Below are positions 1-10,849 of a stretch of DNA of 64,000 nt, in pieces. The number at the start of each line of letters is the position of its first letter. The stretch's first letter is position 1. The notes beneath the pieces were generated by a model. The model saw only the letters and a program-made list of their open reading frames with translations. It had not been told where the DNA came from and ran no database searches. The position numbers and the translations under genes are program-made. The DNA comes from Collybia mongolica (taxonomy: Eukaryota; Basidiomycota; Agaricomycetes; Agaricales; Clitocybaceae). The stretch spans positions 124,001-188,000 of the forward strand of contig JAAXNY010000004.1 of NCBI GenBank assembly GCA_013420905.1. Reading direction: 5' to 3'.

Positions 1-1011
1 ACAACATCGATCCTGCTATCAATATATCAGAGATGGTATCTCCAAGAAGCCATACCTGTCAATATATCAGAGGTTAGTCGCGCTGTTCTATCGTATCTTT
101 TGAGGAGATTTTTCACACATGGAATGAGATGGAGAACGACTGATCTTCGTGAAATCGGCTGAAATGGCTTGTTACATACCCCTAAGGGTAGCTAAGTCAA
201 GTCCAACAGACCAAATATGGTGCGCTTACTCGAACGGCGGCTCCAAAGGCTCCGGCGGTCTGGACCATAGATGTCTATGCAATGAAATTCAGTGTAAGAC
301 CGGTAGCGTGTAGTTAGGTCGTTTTAGAATACTCACCAAGGCTATCAGAGCACTAAGCCACCAGTAATTCCTTTTCAAAACCCAAATACGATATGCAAAG
401 AAGCATTGGACGACGGCTGCAATGATTCCACATAGAAAAGGCGTATCCCAAGGTGCAAAGTATACATAATCCAGATGATTCATGTTGCCATATCCAGCAG
501 CAAACCTGTACCGTTTCCATAGTCATATACCATCAAATCTGAGCTGTCCCAGAAATATACGAACCAATAACATAAATCAGCCGTCGAAAGGGCAGTTTGC
601 GCTACTTCAAGCAAGTACGTTCCGTATACTGTGTGAAATTGGGATCAACTCATGAGTATAGTATAGATGACGCTCGACATTTTGGTCTCACTTACCTAGG
701 AACTTTACGGACACCTTGTCCTCGGGGAAGTTGAGGTGATAGATATCTAAGAGGACCTGATAAATAATGTCCTACAGAGAATCATGTCATAAACACACGT
801 ACAGACTTGGACAGTTAGGACGCCATAAAGACCCCAGTTGGACAGAGTGCCAACGATCTATGTTGTTCATGGGCTATTGTTGTAAGAAATTGTCCGGGAG
901 ACTGACCTGAGGCACAGTACTACGTCCTTGTGAGCCAAACGAAAAGCTGGGTAGACACCAAACTTACGTAGCGGTGATATTGCCAGGAATTGCCGGAGGT
1001 TCAGAAGACAT
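1..1011 (-). CDS. DUF6534 seven-transmembrane protein, gene A (3' end outside window)
   Basis: Unannotated fungal membrane-protein family, function unknown. I assembled nine exons on the minus strand: 968-1011 (ATG at 1011), 907-919 (13-nt microexon), 803-857, 696-746, 565-628, 337-505, 230-274, 119-181 and 1-55 running off the edge. Frames join without stops. Nearly all introns start GT and end AG; the one after exon 5 uses GTTCG. Family landmarks in order are TVPQIVGTL, GVLTVQVYIY, LNFPEDK, WDTPFLCGII, a basic-aromatic loop RIWVLKRNYWW, MVQTAGAFGA and VWLLGDTISDILIAGSML. The exon lengths 44, 13, 55, 51, 64, 169, 45 and 63 match gene B at 10,850-12,537 exactly, which supports the model and shows they are duplicates. 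The C-terminal third lies left of the window. Family call is from recognised motifs; the exact function is not known. Confidence 0.82.
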
Positions 1012-3200
1012 GAGACTGGATAAGCATCATTTCGAGTTTTGCCTTTCGAGGCTCTTATATGCATAGCATAAGGCGACCGAAACATAGAGTACGATCATAT
1101 CATGGAGAATAATCAATATCGTGGTACGGCAACGAAGGCCAACAAGTGCGTGGGTAGAAAACGATAAAAATACTTACAGAACAATCGAAAGTGATGGAAA
1201 TATATTATTAGCAGTAGTTGATGACGCCCATCATGCCTTGGGGCTGTGTGTATTCGCGGTATAAGGAAGAGAATTCGCACAAGCACAGTCACTGTTCACA
1301 ACTCCGCCTCAATGAGGCTTAGGTGCGGGTCATATTGGCCCAGGACGACAATAATAACTTTGAAAAAAAGCTATTATCATCATGCCGAGGCGGATCCTGT
1401 CTAGATTGTTCACAGCAGTTCACAAACAGCTTTTTGCATTGATATGCGATCTTTTGAGCTATTCAAGGCATACCAAAGTCTCAGAAGATGTACAAGGTAG
1501 ATGGACGTCACAGACACGATAAACGTCAAGGGCTCAGAACTGACAACTCCGACAAAGAGACGAAAATCGAGGTGCAATTAAAAGGGCAGGAACACCTTGA
1601 AGAGCTAAGTCAAAGAAAATCGACAATCTAGGTACGCCTTAGAGCGCCCGCCTTGGGCGCACCTAAGCAGCTGATGAACATCATTAAACGAACAGATTCC
1701 TCGCCGGTATATCAATCATAACACATAAATCATCTCATTAGCTTTCGTTTCGGGTATTAGATCTAGGACTTCTGATTGAGACTGAGGATGGCGGTGCGCC
1801 ACATATAGTATGTCTGGACCACACTCTAGATGATCCTGAAGTCCCGCGATTTGGTGACCAGGGCTTGTGGATATTTGCCCGAAGTTGTCATCTCGTACAC
1901 ATCGAACATCGGCTGGCCTTGACATTCAGTTCCCCGAACGAGGGTGGACCCCACTTGCTAGGCCAAGGCGGATGCCCGCATCCCATTCTGCGCTTCTATA
2001 CAAATGGACGGGCCCTTTCTATCACATAATTCCACACTTCCAAACTATTCTGTTTACTACCGGCAGGGGAGAACCACTTCCTATCAATGCATGTAAGGAG
2101 GGGCCTGGGCCCTGTCAAGACCGCGCTCTGCTCCACGTTATAAACCCGTACATTTCCTTTGGCCAGATGCGGAGGAAAGAAGAGCGTACATCAAACATGG
2201 TTAGCTACGGACGCAACAGAGGGCCCACGTCATAAGCATCGCCTGCACGTCACCGGGTCGCGTTTATAAAACCCAAGAGTAAGCATGGATGATGCAGCTA
2301 GCTTTCGGTAACAGACGCCGCAGAAAAATGGACTTGAGAAAACGTTTGGAATATCAGATTTAATACGTTCTACAAAGCTGTCTTATGTAGGTCCATTCCG
2401 GGTCTTTCGCCATCTTGGTGATGCAGCGGATACGCCTTGTGTTCTTTTTCCTATAATATGTGAGCATCCGCGAGAGAACCTTGAATTTGACTCCAAACAC
2501 CGGTACGGGCAAAAGCGCTGATATCGTGGGATGACCTATACAATTGAATGCAGAAGAATAGAAGGGTTATCTTGTGATACTCGCCACATATCTTTCTGCA
2601 TGAGCCCGCGCGTTCTAATGGTGTGTACGTAGGCACAAACGCTGAGGGGATTGCCACGAATCACGATATCAAAAGAAAGGACTCATCATTAGGAGTTAGA
2701 GAGTATGTGGGAGTCACAGTGCTCAACGCAAGGGCGCAAGAGGAGCTATGAGATTCTGCCCCCACTTCGTCGAGCTTCAATAAGAAGAAACCGAAAAAAC
2801 AACGCATCCGACTCCCGAACCGAAGCGGAGCTTGACCTGCCACATTTCCGATTTTCCCCGTCTAGCATCATTCCACTCTGGCTGCTTGTTTCTTGTCAGC
2901 GGTCAGATCCATCCTTTACTGATTCATCTCCATATTACAATTTTGAGAGATTCCTCCACCATGAGGTCAGTTCATGTGACAAGACATCATACAATGCGAA
3001 CGCAAAGAGTGTATTATATCAGATCGATTGTGGTGCGTGGTAGTTTCAACCGTGTCTATGTTTTTCAACCATGATTTTAACGAACAATCGGGTCGTCAAT
3101 AGCCTGTCATATTCTACGTTCCACCATTCCTTTCTACGCTCCATTCCATCATTATCTATCGTCACGTAGCAGTTCTTCCCCTTCTGCGTCCGACAATGAT
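1012..3200. other. No recognisable gene; upstream part duplicated at 12,538-13,300
   Basis: The first ~700 bp are the 5' flank of DUF6534 gene A and can be aligned by eye with the flank of gene B (for example the segment around 1,285-1,310 with AGCACAGTCACTGTTCACAA recurs at ~12,810). The rest contains only short open frames with no family signature, which I take as chance. Confidence 0.5.
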
Positions 3201-3214
3201 TAACCGGATCTAAT

Positions 3215-3222
3215 TATATAAA
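3215..3222 (+). promoter_or_regulatory. TATA box candidate
   Basis: TATATAAA lies about 75 bp upstream of the ATG at 3,296 and is followed by a C/A-rich leader, a typical fungal core promoter layout. It supports the small gene call downstream but is not proof. Confidence 0.4.
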
Positions 3223-3295
3223 CAGGCTCACAACACGGTTGCTCCACCCCCCCACACCCACCGCATATCATGATTCGCAATCTAGGATCCCAACC

Positions 3296-3710
3296 ATGAG
3301 CCAGATCTACATATTCAACAACAAGCATAACTTCTACACCACGACCGCTGCGGGCGTCAACACATCTGAGGAATACAGATTCTCCAAGGTCTTCACGGAA
3401 CCCGGGGTGCCCTTAACGACGACATTGACGGGTTCTGCAGGAAACGAGGCCATAATACACCGGAAGGATCATGCGTTAGAGGCTGATGAAGTGAAGCATT
3501 AGCGTCGAGGATCCAGCAGAGACAGAGTAGACTGAAGTACATCGCTCTCGCTAATACAGACGCAGAATCCGTGTTCCTCATTCTCCTCCTCATATGCTCG
3601 CACCTCATCGAGCTTCCTCGATTTTTGCGGATAGGCGGCATTTTGAACTTGAGTCGGTTGAGTGGGAGCCGATGGAATGTCTAAAGTGGGGGGACGGTGC
3701 GTTGGATTAA
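3296..3710 (+). CDS. Putative small protein, weak DUF6593-like resemblance
   Basis: An ATG in good context (CAACCATGAG) opens a frame of 68 codons to 3,502. A possible intron (donor GTTAGA near 3,475, acceptor CTAATACAG at about 3,561) would join it to a downstream frame ending at 3,710 that contains SVEWEPMECLKWGDGALD. That ending recalls the IEW...KVRFG segment of the basidiomycete DUF6593 family, and the N-terminal part is T/S-rich. The donor is not a strong consensus, so the second exon is inference. The gene may equally be a 68-aa orphan frame or a decayed copy. No neighbour suggests a role. Confidence 0.28.
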
Positions 3711-4896
3711 TTTTTAGTCAGCAAGTTTTTATTCAAATCCGTGAAACCTATCCACCTTTCGGACCATTCGACTCTGCCGCACACAATCGCTCCAAGATGC
3801 AGCATACACTTGATCGGCACCTCTAACTCCCAGGCCTTTGTAAGGCGCCTCCCTTGTTCCTAAAAGCTATGTTGCAATCCACAGTATTCTTGATAATCAC
3901 TCCCCAGTTGCTTAATCCTCCTCTTCCACATCTCCTAACGTCTGAGGGCGCCGGCTGAGCCTACCACATCCTCCGACAACCCCTAGGTTCTGACCTGGTT
4001 ACCCTTACCGTATTTGCGGATTTTTTCTTCACAGGTCCTTCCCCGTTAGATCCTCTCCGCCTTAGTCGGGGGGTCATGCCGGTAACCACTTGCGAGCATT
4101 GTGGCTTCGCTCCTCTTGAGCATTGAGTACGCGGAATTGGCAGTGGGGAAGGTATTTACACATCGTGCGTCCGTTTTGTGTTTCTGCACAGCTAGGCGAA
4201 TAAGTGCCTGGAGCATTACGAGCGTAAAAACTGCCAACGATTTTACCCAATCATAGGTTGGATACAGATGATACCTCATGCGCCCATGGGTACTGTCCTG
4301 GGATACTTTACATGCCGTTCATCCTGCGCTGTGGAAAAAATATAATCTCAACTACAACCATGCGCAGCTACGCTATCTGGTAATCCAGTAACGGTACGCA
4401 CGGGTTCTGGGTTCAAACCACCAGTTTGGGAATTGGACAATCAAGTGTGATCTTTTTCCTGGGTCCTTGAAGTGCACGCACAGCAAGTACTTCTAGTCGA
4501 CCCATATATCTCATGGTCATTTAAAACAAACACAACATCAACCCCCCATACTACCCACCATCGGAGGGAACTGGTAGGCGTACGCTCGCGAGCACTCACA
4601 CATACGGTTGTGAATTTGACATAAAACCGTAAACTAAACTCTTTTCACGACATAGGATAGGAAAAATAGTGTGTACATGTACGGAAGACGGATCCCGTCC
4701 TCAATTATTGATGAAGAAAACAGGGACAAGGATGTGATGTGGAAATTGGAGTTAGATTGAACGTGAACTATTAGGAATTATTAGCGATAATTTCAGGGAT
4801 AGTTTGGGACCGTACAAATACTCGTAAGGCTATCCTCCACCGGAACAGATGGCTCAAACTTTTTGTTTCAAAGAAAACGCATCGGTGTATTTGCGC
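3711..4896. other. Intergenic, nothing recognised
   Basis: About 1.2 kb with only short open frames and no repeats, TIRs or family motifs that I could see. It includes the 3' flank of the dehydrogenase gene. Confidence 0.5.
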
Positions 4897-5934
4897 CTAC
4901 CACGCCAATCTCTGGCCATCGATATTGACGAACTCCCCGCTATCCTTCTCGCGCGTAGCGTTCTCGACAACGCCTATCAGAAGTGGAGCAGCCTCGTTCG
5001 CTGGGATTGATAAGGAGTCTTGATACGTGGCTAGCAAGCCCGTCTCATCCATCACCCGATTTGACGCGGCTATGTTTAGCCCATGAACACTTGCCACAAA
5101 AAGGGTATCGTTTTTCACAGGACTACTCACACATGCCCGTGTGTACAAATCCGGGTGCGAGAGGGAAACAGACTTTGAGAAAGTAGTATACCCTAACCGT
5201 GAGAGCAAGCACAAACACTCACTGAGCCAGTCATTTTCGAAATGTATCTTCCGGGCGATGTAGTTCAAGGCCACCTTGCTTGCACCATAGCACGTGTATG
5301 CCAGTGGAAGGGAAATAAAATCCGTCAAGCTTGCAGCAGCCGAGGACATGGGAATGAACCGTGGGGAAGAGGTACTTGCTTTAAGAAGTGGGTACATAGC
5401 CTGAAAGAGGACAAGTATCCCGGTGGTGTTCACCTGAGTGTGAAGCGTATGAAAAGGTCTAGAGAACTTGGGACACGATTTCGCTCACTTCTAGATGATC
5501 CCGTAGTTCCTTGACTGGGGTCTGTGCTACTGTCCCCATGTATGCCGAAATGCCTTACAGTAGCTCAGGAAAAGACAAGGTGCAAAAGTATAACTTGGGG
5601 CAGAACTTACCTGCACATGAGATAACTGCATCAAGGTAGCCGTGCTTCGTCTCGATTTCCTTCGCCAGCGCTTTATTGACTTCCTCATCAGCTGAGACGT
5701 ACTTTACAATCGTAATTTTCCCAGCATATTTTGCAGAGAGGTCCTTCAAATCACTTGCCGTAGAAAGGTCATGTACTCCAGCAAAGATAGAAATGTCGGG
5801 GTGGTTAGTAGCTAGCTCATTGACAAGGGAAAATCCTGCCAATTAGTGAGGAAAGGGTCTCGAACGACAAGCGAGGTCGACTGTATACCAATTCCACCCC
5901 TAGCCCCAGTGATGAGGTATACTTTCGGGCCCAT
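4897..5934 (-). CDS. Short-chain dehydrogenase/reductase (SDR), complete
   Basis: NAD(P)-dependent oxidoreductase of the classical SDR superfamily; the substrate cannot be told from sequence. Six exons on the minus strand: 5889-5934, 5611-5835, 5489-5553, 5223-5433, 5131-5172 and 4897-5069. They join in frame to 253 residues, the usual SDR length. Motifs in order: ITGARGGIG near residue 8-16 (TGxxxGxG cofactor loop, interrupted by intron 1), SCAG near residue 87-90 (equivalent of NNAG), catalytic Ser in IPMSS, catalytic Tyr and Lys in YGASK, then the PGFVHTG segment after the active site. All introns are GT-AG and about 50-60 nt. No lesion was seen, so it is probably functional. The fungal ketoreductase-like (Nor-1-type) subgroup is a guess from overall look. 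It sits between two DUF6534 paralogues with no obvious pathway link. Confidence 0.88.
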
Positions 5935-7000
5935 GTGAAAGATTGTAAATTGTGCGAAGGTCTTAGTGCTTACTTCGTGATGGGGGCGGTTTTTATGACT
6001 GAAATCCTGAGAAGATCAACAGGACGGGCTGCCGGGTGATTGGGCCTTTCCTGTTCTAAGAATAACGCCTATCCATCTTACCATATACATGGCTTGGCTA
6101 GAAATGGTGTTTAGTTATAATAGCGTGCAATAATTCAAAATATACCACTTGGCAGAGAATTCCACAGGAAAATTGTGTGTATATCATTACTGGGATCCCG
6201 GGTCAGGTAGGCACATACGGTAACTACGTCCTGAATATTATGAACTGTATGCCCTCAATCATGTGTCCAGTGTATGGCATAAATGCTGTACAATAGTTCA
6301 AAAATACACTACTTTCCAGAGAATTTTAAGGTTTCCGACACAACTTTGAAGGAATATTGACAAAATTGAGCAGGCTTAGTGTATTTTCTTAGTAATTAGT
6401 ACACCTCGTACCAACCCTGCCAGAAAAACAACGCATTTAGCGCCGCAGTAAATATACATCACACAATTCCCTTACCTTCAAGGCAGTCACTAATCACAGC
6501 GAATAAGAGTATTAAATATCCCAACTTTACTCCTGCATTCCGTGGGTGGGCCAAATCCAAGGCTCCTCAGAATACACAAATCATAAACCGCGATGCATCA
6601 GATTCAAAGCAACATGGTCATGTGGCGAGAGCCAACGGGCGCACGACACGTCTCTTGTTGCTTAGACTCACATCCCAGCAGCCTGTGTCCTGTGGTACCA
6701 TTTCCCGAGCCCTAACGTTTATAATTTTGCATTTTTCATACCCAGCTCCTCTGTTAACATTTCAGGGAATACACACACATAAAAAAGTACATCCCCACAG
6801 ACCGTGGCGCACGCTGTGGTGTTTGTCAAGCTACATTACAAAAAGGCACGTGCGTACGATTGTTATCTTGATGATGCATGGCGCACTCTGCTTAAAAATA
6901 GCCCAAATTCAAATGTAAGCCTAGGCCGCACAGCGCTCGTAATACAAGAGGCAGAGGTCCACATCAGAATTGCAATCACAATCGCAATTGAAAACTAGCA
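5935..7000. other. A/T-rich intergenic with a degenerate direct duplication
   Basis: No gene recognised. Two similar ~40-bp segments, around 6,124-6,163 and 6,287-6,327, share a core of CAATARTTCAAAA followed by CCAGAGAATT-like sequence, suggesting an old short duplication. The 5' flank of the dehydrogenase gene (start at 5,934) is at the left end. Confidence 0.4.
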
Positions 7001-7024
7001 GAGACTTTGCCTCTAATGATGATC

Positions 7025-7200
7025 ATGTCCATTTCGCCAGAAGTCCTCAGGCACATCTTCATATTCCTTATCCCGATGGAGACACTCACAGCCCCCACGC
7101 AACTTCGGGACACCCTCCAGAATTTACCATATACGCACTCTTGCTCGCATGTCGTGATCATTATCAATGACGCATCACGCTTTTGTCCTCGGACCAAGAG
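7025..7200 (+). pseudogene. F-box N-terminal fragment
   Basis: An ATG at 7,025 begins MSISPEVLRHIFIFLIPME, which resembles the LSPEVLRHIF start of an F-box motif. The usual following helix (R.W..IA...LW) is absent, and homology fades before the hAT-like insertion at 7,343. It is best read as a truncated or decayed relative of the F-box genes further right. A chance resemblance is possible. Confidence 0.35.
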
Positions 7201-7334
7201 CATGGCCATCCAGAACGCCAACCCAAATTTAAATCCGGAGATAGAAGCGTCAACGTGCCGCACGTGCTCCACGTCAACTATGTGTGGAAGCGTTCCCATG
7301 TCAGTTGTGTACTTAACTGTAGTAGTTGTTCTCA

Positions 7335-7342
7335 CGTTAACA
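7335..7342. repeat. 8-bp target duplication (CGTTAACA), left
   Basis: CGTTAACA occurs immediately outside both ends of the element (7,335-7,342 and 8,775-8,782). An 8-bp duplication is characteristic of hAT-superfamily insertion. Confidence 0.7.
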
Positions 7343-7369
7343 GAGGTCTTTACACTAAGCCACATAACC

Positions 7370-7560
7370 CGTGCGGACTCCGTGCGGACTCCGCGCGGAC
7401 ACACGGACTCCGCACGGAGTCCGCACGGACTCATTTGGCAGGACCGTCAGCCAGACAAGAATCCGTGTCCGCACCGAGTCCGCATCAATCCACGTAATTT
7501 TACGCGGACACGCGGACTAGCACGGACGGACAGCTCGCAGAGTCCGCGCGGCCAGTCGAT
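7370..7560. repeat. Subterminal GGANTCC array, left end of copy 1
   Basis: At least four exact GGACTCC/GGAGTCC heptamers plus several degenerate ones, embedded in CGTGCGGACTCCGTGCGG-type sequence. This is the usual position for transposase-binding subterminal repeats. Confidence 0.65.
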
Positions 7561-7642
7561 TACTAATCGGATTAGTAATATAAATTTTATTTACACAAAT
7601 TATATATACTATTTGTTATTAATAACATAACATAACGGCGGT

Positions 7643-7725
7643 GAAAAACTTGCATCCGACTAGGTTCGAACGCGTAAAGGCACGAACATTACGTCATATG
7701 TTTGGCGTTCATAACCGTTGGGCAA
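7643..7725 (-). other. tRNA-like (A box, B box, T-run) segment, copy 1
   Basis: Read on the minus strand: an A-box-like TTGCCCAACGGTTATGAACG (7,706-7,725), a B-box-like GCGTTCGAACCTA (7,661-7,673), then a T5 run (7,643-7,647). Size and order match a Pol III type-2 promoter with terminator. Stems pair poorly, so this is a tRNA relic or SINE head rather than a working tRNA. The same arrangement recurs in copy 2. Confidence 0.4.
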
Positions 7726-8604
7726 GGCGGGCATATCTAGCTACAGAATCACTGGCCTCAAGTCAACGGACTTAGGTCACATGATTACGAGGCACGTGCA
7801 ATGGTCACATTACCGTTGCCACGTCTTCGTTGGTTCTTTTCAACCACATCAACGACGCCCGCCAAAACCGCCAACGCCGACACCAACGCCAACGCACCCA
7901 CGCCGCCAATGCCAACGCATCGAACGCCAACCGACATCAACATGACGACGCACAAGACGGTGTGGGGAGAAGGATAGAAACGGACGCGGAACGAGGGGAC
8001 GACGAGGAAAGGGCGCCCCGAGGGGCAGAACCAGGTGAGTCGTACACCGCCGCTCACCCACACGCTCACCACGCAGCGCGTCCCCCCCTCCCCACTTCAG
8101 GAACTCGAAACGAAGGATACGGCCGCCAACAGCAACAGGAGGAAGGCGGCAACGACAACGACAACGACGAAGACAGCAACAGCAACAGCAGCAACAGTGC
8201 CGACGAGGCCTGCGGCAACGACGGCAACAGCAGCGGCAGCGGCGGCACTAACAACGGCGCGACGACGACGACGACAACTACAACAAAGACGACCACCACC
8301 ACCACGAGGATGACGACGACTAAGGACAACGAGGACGACGACGACAACGACGACTAAGGACAACGGGGACAACGACAAGACAAGCGGCCAGTGCCGCCGC
8401 CGCTGAAACCCAGGCCGCTGACGACGTCGCGGGGGCCGACGAGGACGACGGGGGGGCGGGGGCCCCCGCCCCCGCCTATATTAAATTATTTTATCATATA
8501 TGTATTATACTTAGTAATAATATATGTTTTATTCTATTAATTATATAGATTGTTAGTAAGTAAAAGAGTAAGTAAGTGCTTCATAATAAAAGAAAGTAAG
8601 TGAG

Positions 8605-8745
8605 TCTGCGCGGACTCTGTGGAGTCCACACGGAGTCCGCGCGGAGTCCGTGCAGAGTCCGTGTGGACTTTGTGCTGTCCTTGCGGAGTCCGTACGGAGT
8701 CCGTGCGGAGTCCGCACGGACTTTTGCAGTCCGCGCGGAGTCCGC
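8605..8745. repeat. Subterminal GGAGTCC array, right end of copy 1
   Basis: Seven exact GGAGTCC heptamers with degenerate copies between them. Neighbouring copies are often spaced 11 bp start to start, close to one helical turn. The array stops at the CCCCCACAT terminal block. Confidence 0.7.
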
Positions 8746-8782
8746 AAGGACATGTGGGGGAGTGTAAAGTACAGCGTTAACA

Positions 8783-9480
8783 GCATATAAAATCATTTTA
8801 TGCCCCTCGTATTTGTCAACCACTGCTATCCGTCCAAATTTGTGATTCATTTCCCAGGAATGAGAGCACTGATCCCGCGTCCTGCCGTTTAACCATCCAA
8901 GTCTAGTCTACAAATTCAAACTCCTATTGGGTATCGGGGCTGTACCCTGATCGATAAATGCCCCTGGTTTTGATCCGGAGGCTGATGCTGGTGCTGGTGC
9001 CGTTCTTGCCGTCGATGCTTGGTTCTTGGTTATAACGCAGGCATTGGGTCGTTACACAAATTGTGCTATGGTCTGACCAGCTGTGTAGCTGGATATTGGG
9101 GCTAACCCAGATGTACAGACTCTGAAGAGCTACTGTGCGCCAAGGCGAGCACATACATGTGCACGACGCCCTCATAAGGCATACCATGAATACATGAACA
9201 TTAAAAACCTCTTTTGAGGGTGCAACTCGTAAGTGTTTAAGTTCATGGCTACGACAAGTCACTCATACCTGAAAGCATTACACCAAAATGCCCCATTCGA
9301 ACGGACTCAATAATTCCAGATATTCATCAACACTCCGTAATACAAACGCAGGCAGCCCACACCAAATAGTAAACATAGGTCAAGGATAATACCTTGAACT
9401 GTATAGAGAGTTCCAACCAGAGACGTGACCGCAGTCGCCCACGCCCGTGAAATAAACGCAGAAATTTGAGCCATGATCGC
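8783..9480. other. Intergenic, nothing recognised
   Basis: Sequence between the hAT-like element and the F-box relic; short frames only. The right end may contain the decayed 3' part of the F-box gene. Confidence 0.4.
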
Positions 9481-10528
9481 TCAGTCTCGTAGGACCCCAG
9501 ATGTTCCACAAGAGGTAGGATCAAGAAAATTTAAATGCGTGTTGCTCTCACTGTGCGAGTCTCTTGAATATGATTGTTCGTCCAATGAGTTCAGGTACAA
9601 CGCGTGCAAGCTTTGTCTGCACTCCCCGATCTTGCAAGGAACGCACCACGGCCAGCTGCTCCTCACCACCACCGTAGTACACAACTTCGGTGGCGACATC
9701 CACAATTTTTGGCGGAGATTCCAGCATATTCGAAAATGCATCAAGTTCATCCGCCATCACAGAGCACACTATAGATCGCCATTTTTGGCACGTTCCCTGC
9801 CTTTATATTTGTTCAATCGTTTCGAGTGATACCATCCACCGAACGTAGAGCTCTTCAAGGGATATGGTCTGCTCCAACACTCTTTCCCATTGTACAAAGA
9901 AGGCGCTTATAAATAACCGGGTGAGCCTACTATAACTCAAGCCAATATTTCTACTCCAGCGTTGTATGTCAGGGATGGGATGTATAGGCAGATTAGGAGA
10001 CTGAACCAGCCGGGTTGGTCTCATGATGTATACTTGGATGTTATGCCTTCCACGCAGTATGGGTGTCTTATCCCATGGACCTAGAGGGGCGTTTGCGATT
10101 GAGAGAGGTGAGTCACCACCGCGATGCAAACATTCCGTTGCGAAGTGGTTTGTGCTTTCTTCGTTCCTGCTTGAGACAGACATGTACATACTACTCCGCA
10201 AGCGATGAAGTCCGAGCGCATAAGCACGCCACGAAGAGCCCGTCTGTGCCACATTCCAGATTGTATTGAACTCCTCGGACGGAACGACCAAAATTCCAGA
10301 GATAAGGAGTATGAATATCTCCCCGAGTATCTCTGGTGGCGTGTTGCAAGCGGGTGCCATCTGCATCCTCTTTGTATGTATCCTCAATGCCTGCGAACGC
10401 CTTAAGTATTGCAGCTTTGTTCGAGCGAGGTTGTAGATGCATGTCAAAAGAAGACCTGCGGGTTGGACATAGTACGTAGCAGTGCTATCTGATGAAATTG
10501 GAGGATTGGGGGTAAGGCCCTCCCACAT
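9481..10528 (-). pseudogene. F-box protein gene, probably decayed
   Basis: Basidiomycete-type F-box protein (substrate receptor of SCF ubiquitin ligases by family knowledge). The minus-strand frame from 10,528 contains NTPPEILGEIFILL, then SSWRAYALGLHRL, the usual F-box continuation, and then TECLHRGGDSPLSIANAP, which matches the WL.RSG..PL.L segment of the family. The frame stops at 9,803. The same frame reopens to 9,548 with ELDAFSNMLESPPKIVDV, which looks like the continuing LRR-like region. A 36-nt GT-AG span could remove the stop but is short for an intron. No full-length C-terminus was found, so I call it a pseudogene with caution. Confidence 0.6.
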
Positions 10529-10849
10529 TAATCGTTCTTTATGGACCTATGACCCATGTATTGATGAAGTGTTGAGGAAGTAGAGTTAAGGATAGTCCGA
10601 TGGCAATGATTCAGTGCACATTTCTCCCTTGGGCAAGATTTTCGTATCTATGGCCTACATTTATCGTCAATATATTCGGGCGCCGGAAATCCCTGCCCAC
10701 TCGTTAATATCAAAATCTACATGATGTGCCAAAGCATATGCTTGCACATATGTCTCCCCCGTACTCATTTGAATATTTTGAAAGTGATGGACAGACATTA
10801 GTACTACGGATAATATCTGATATTATGAAGTGGAACCAACACCATGTGG

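Larger units (their letters stand above)
7343..8774. mobile_element. hAT-like non-autonomous element, copy 1 (1.43 kb)
   Basis: Ends are imperfect inverted repeats: left GAGGTCTTTACACTAAGCCA, right end read inward CTGTACTTTACACTCCCCCA, both followed by CACAT and then GCGGACTCC arrays. It is flanked by an 8-bp duplication. The interior (7,560-8,480) is the same sequence family as the inverted interior of copy 2 (13,815-15,160). It holds a tRNA-like stretch and Asp/Asn/Thr-rich coding remains made of simple GAC/AAC/ACG runs, but no transposase domain. Classification to hAT rests on duplication length and TIR style, not on a transposase. Confidence 0.65.

Noticed and set aside
1716..3074. Several open frames of 60-122 codons
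   Set aside because: No family motif, no splice partners in phase and no promoter; consistent with chance.
4370..4440. GGGTTCAAACC resembling a tRNA B box
   Set aside because: No A box at the right distance, no acceptor pairing and no T-run after it.
7830..8378. Long open frames on both strands rich in Thr, Asp/Asn, Val/Leu or Ala
   Set aside because: They arise from GAC/AAC/ACG simple repeats, which leave all frames open. No domain is visible; treated as element filler.
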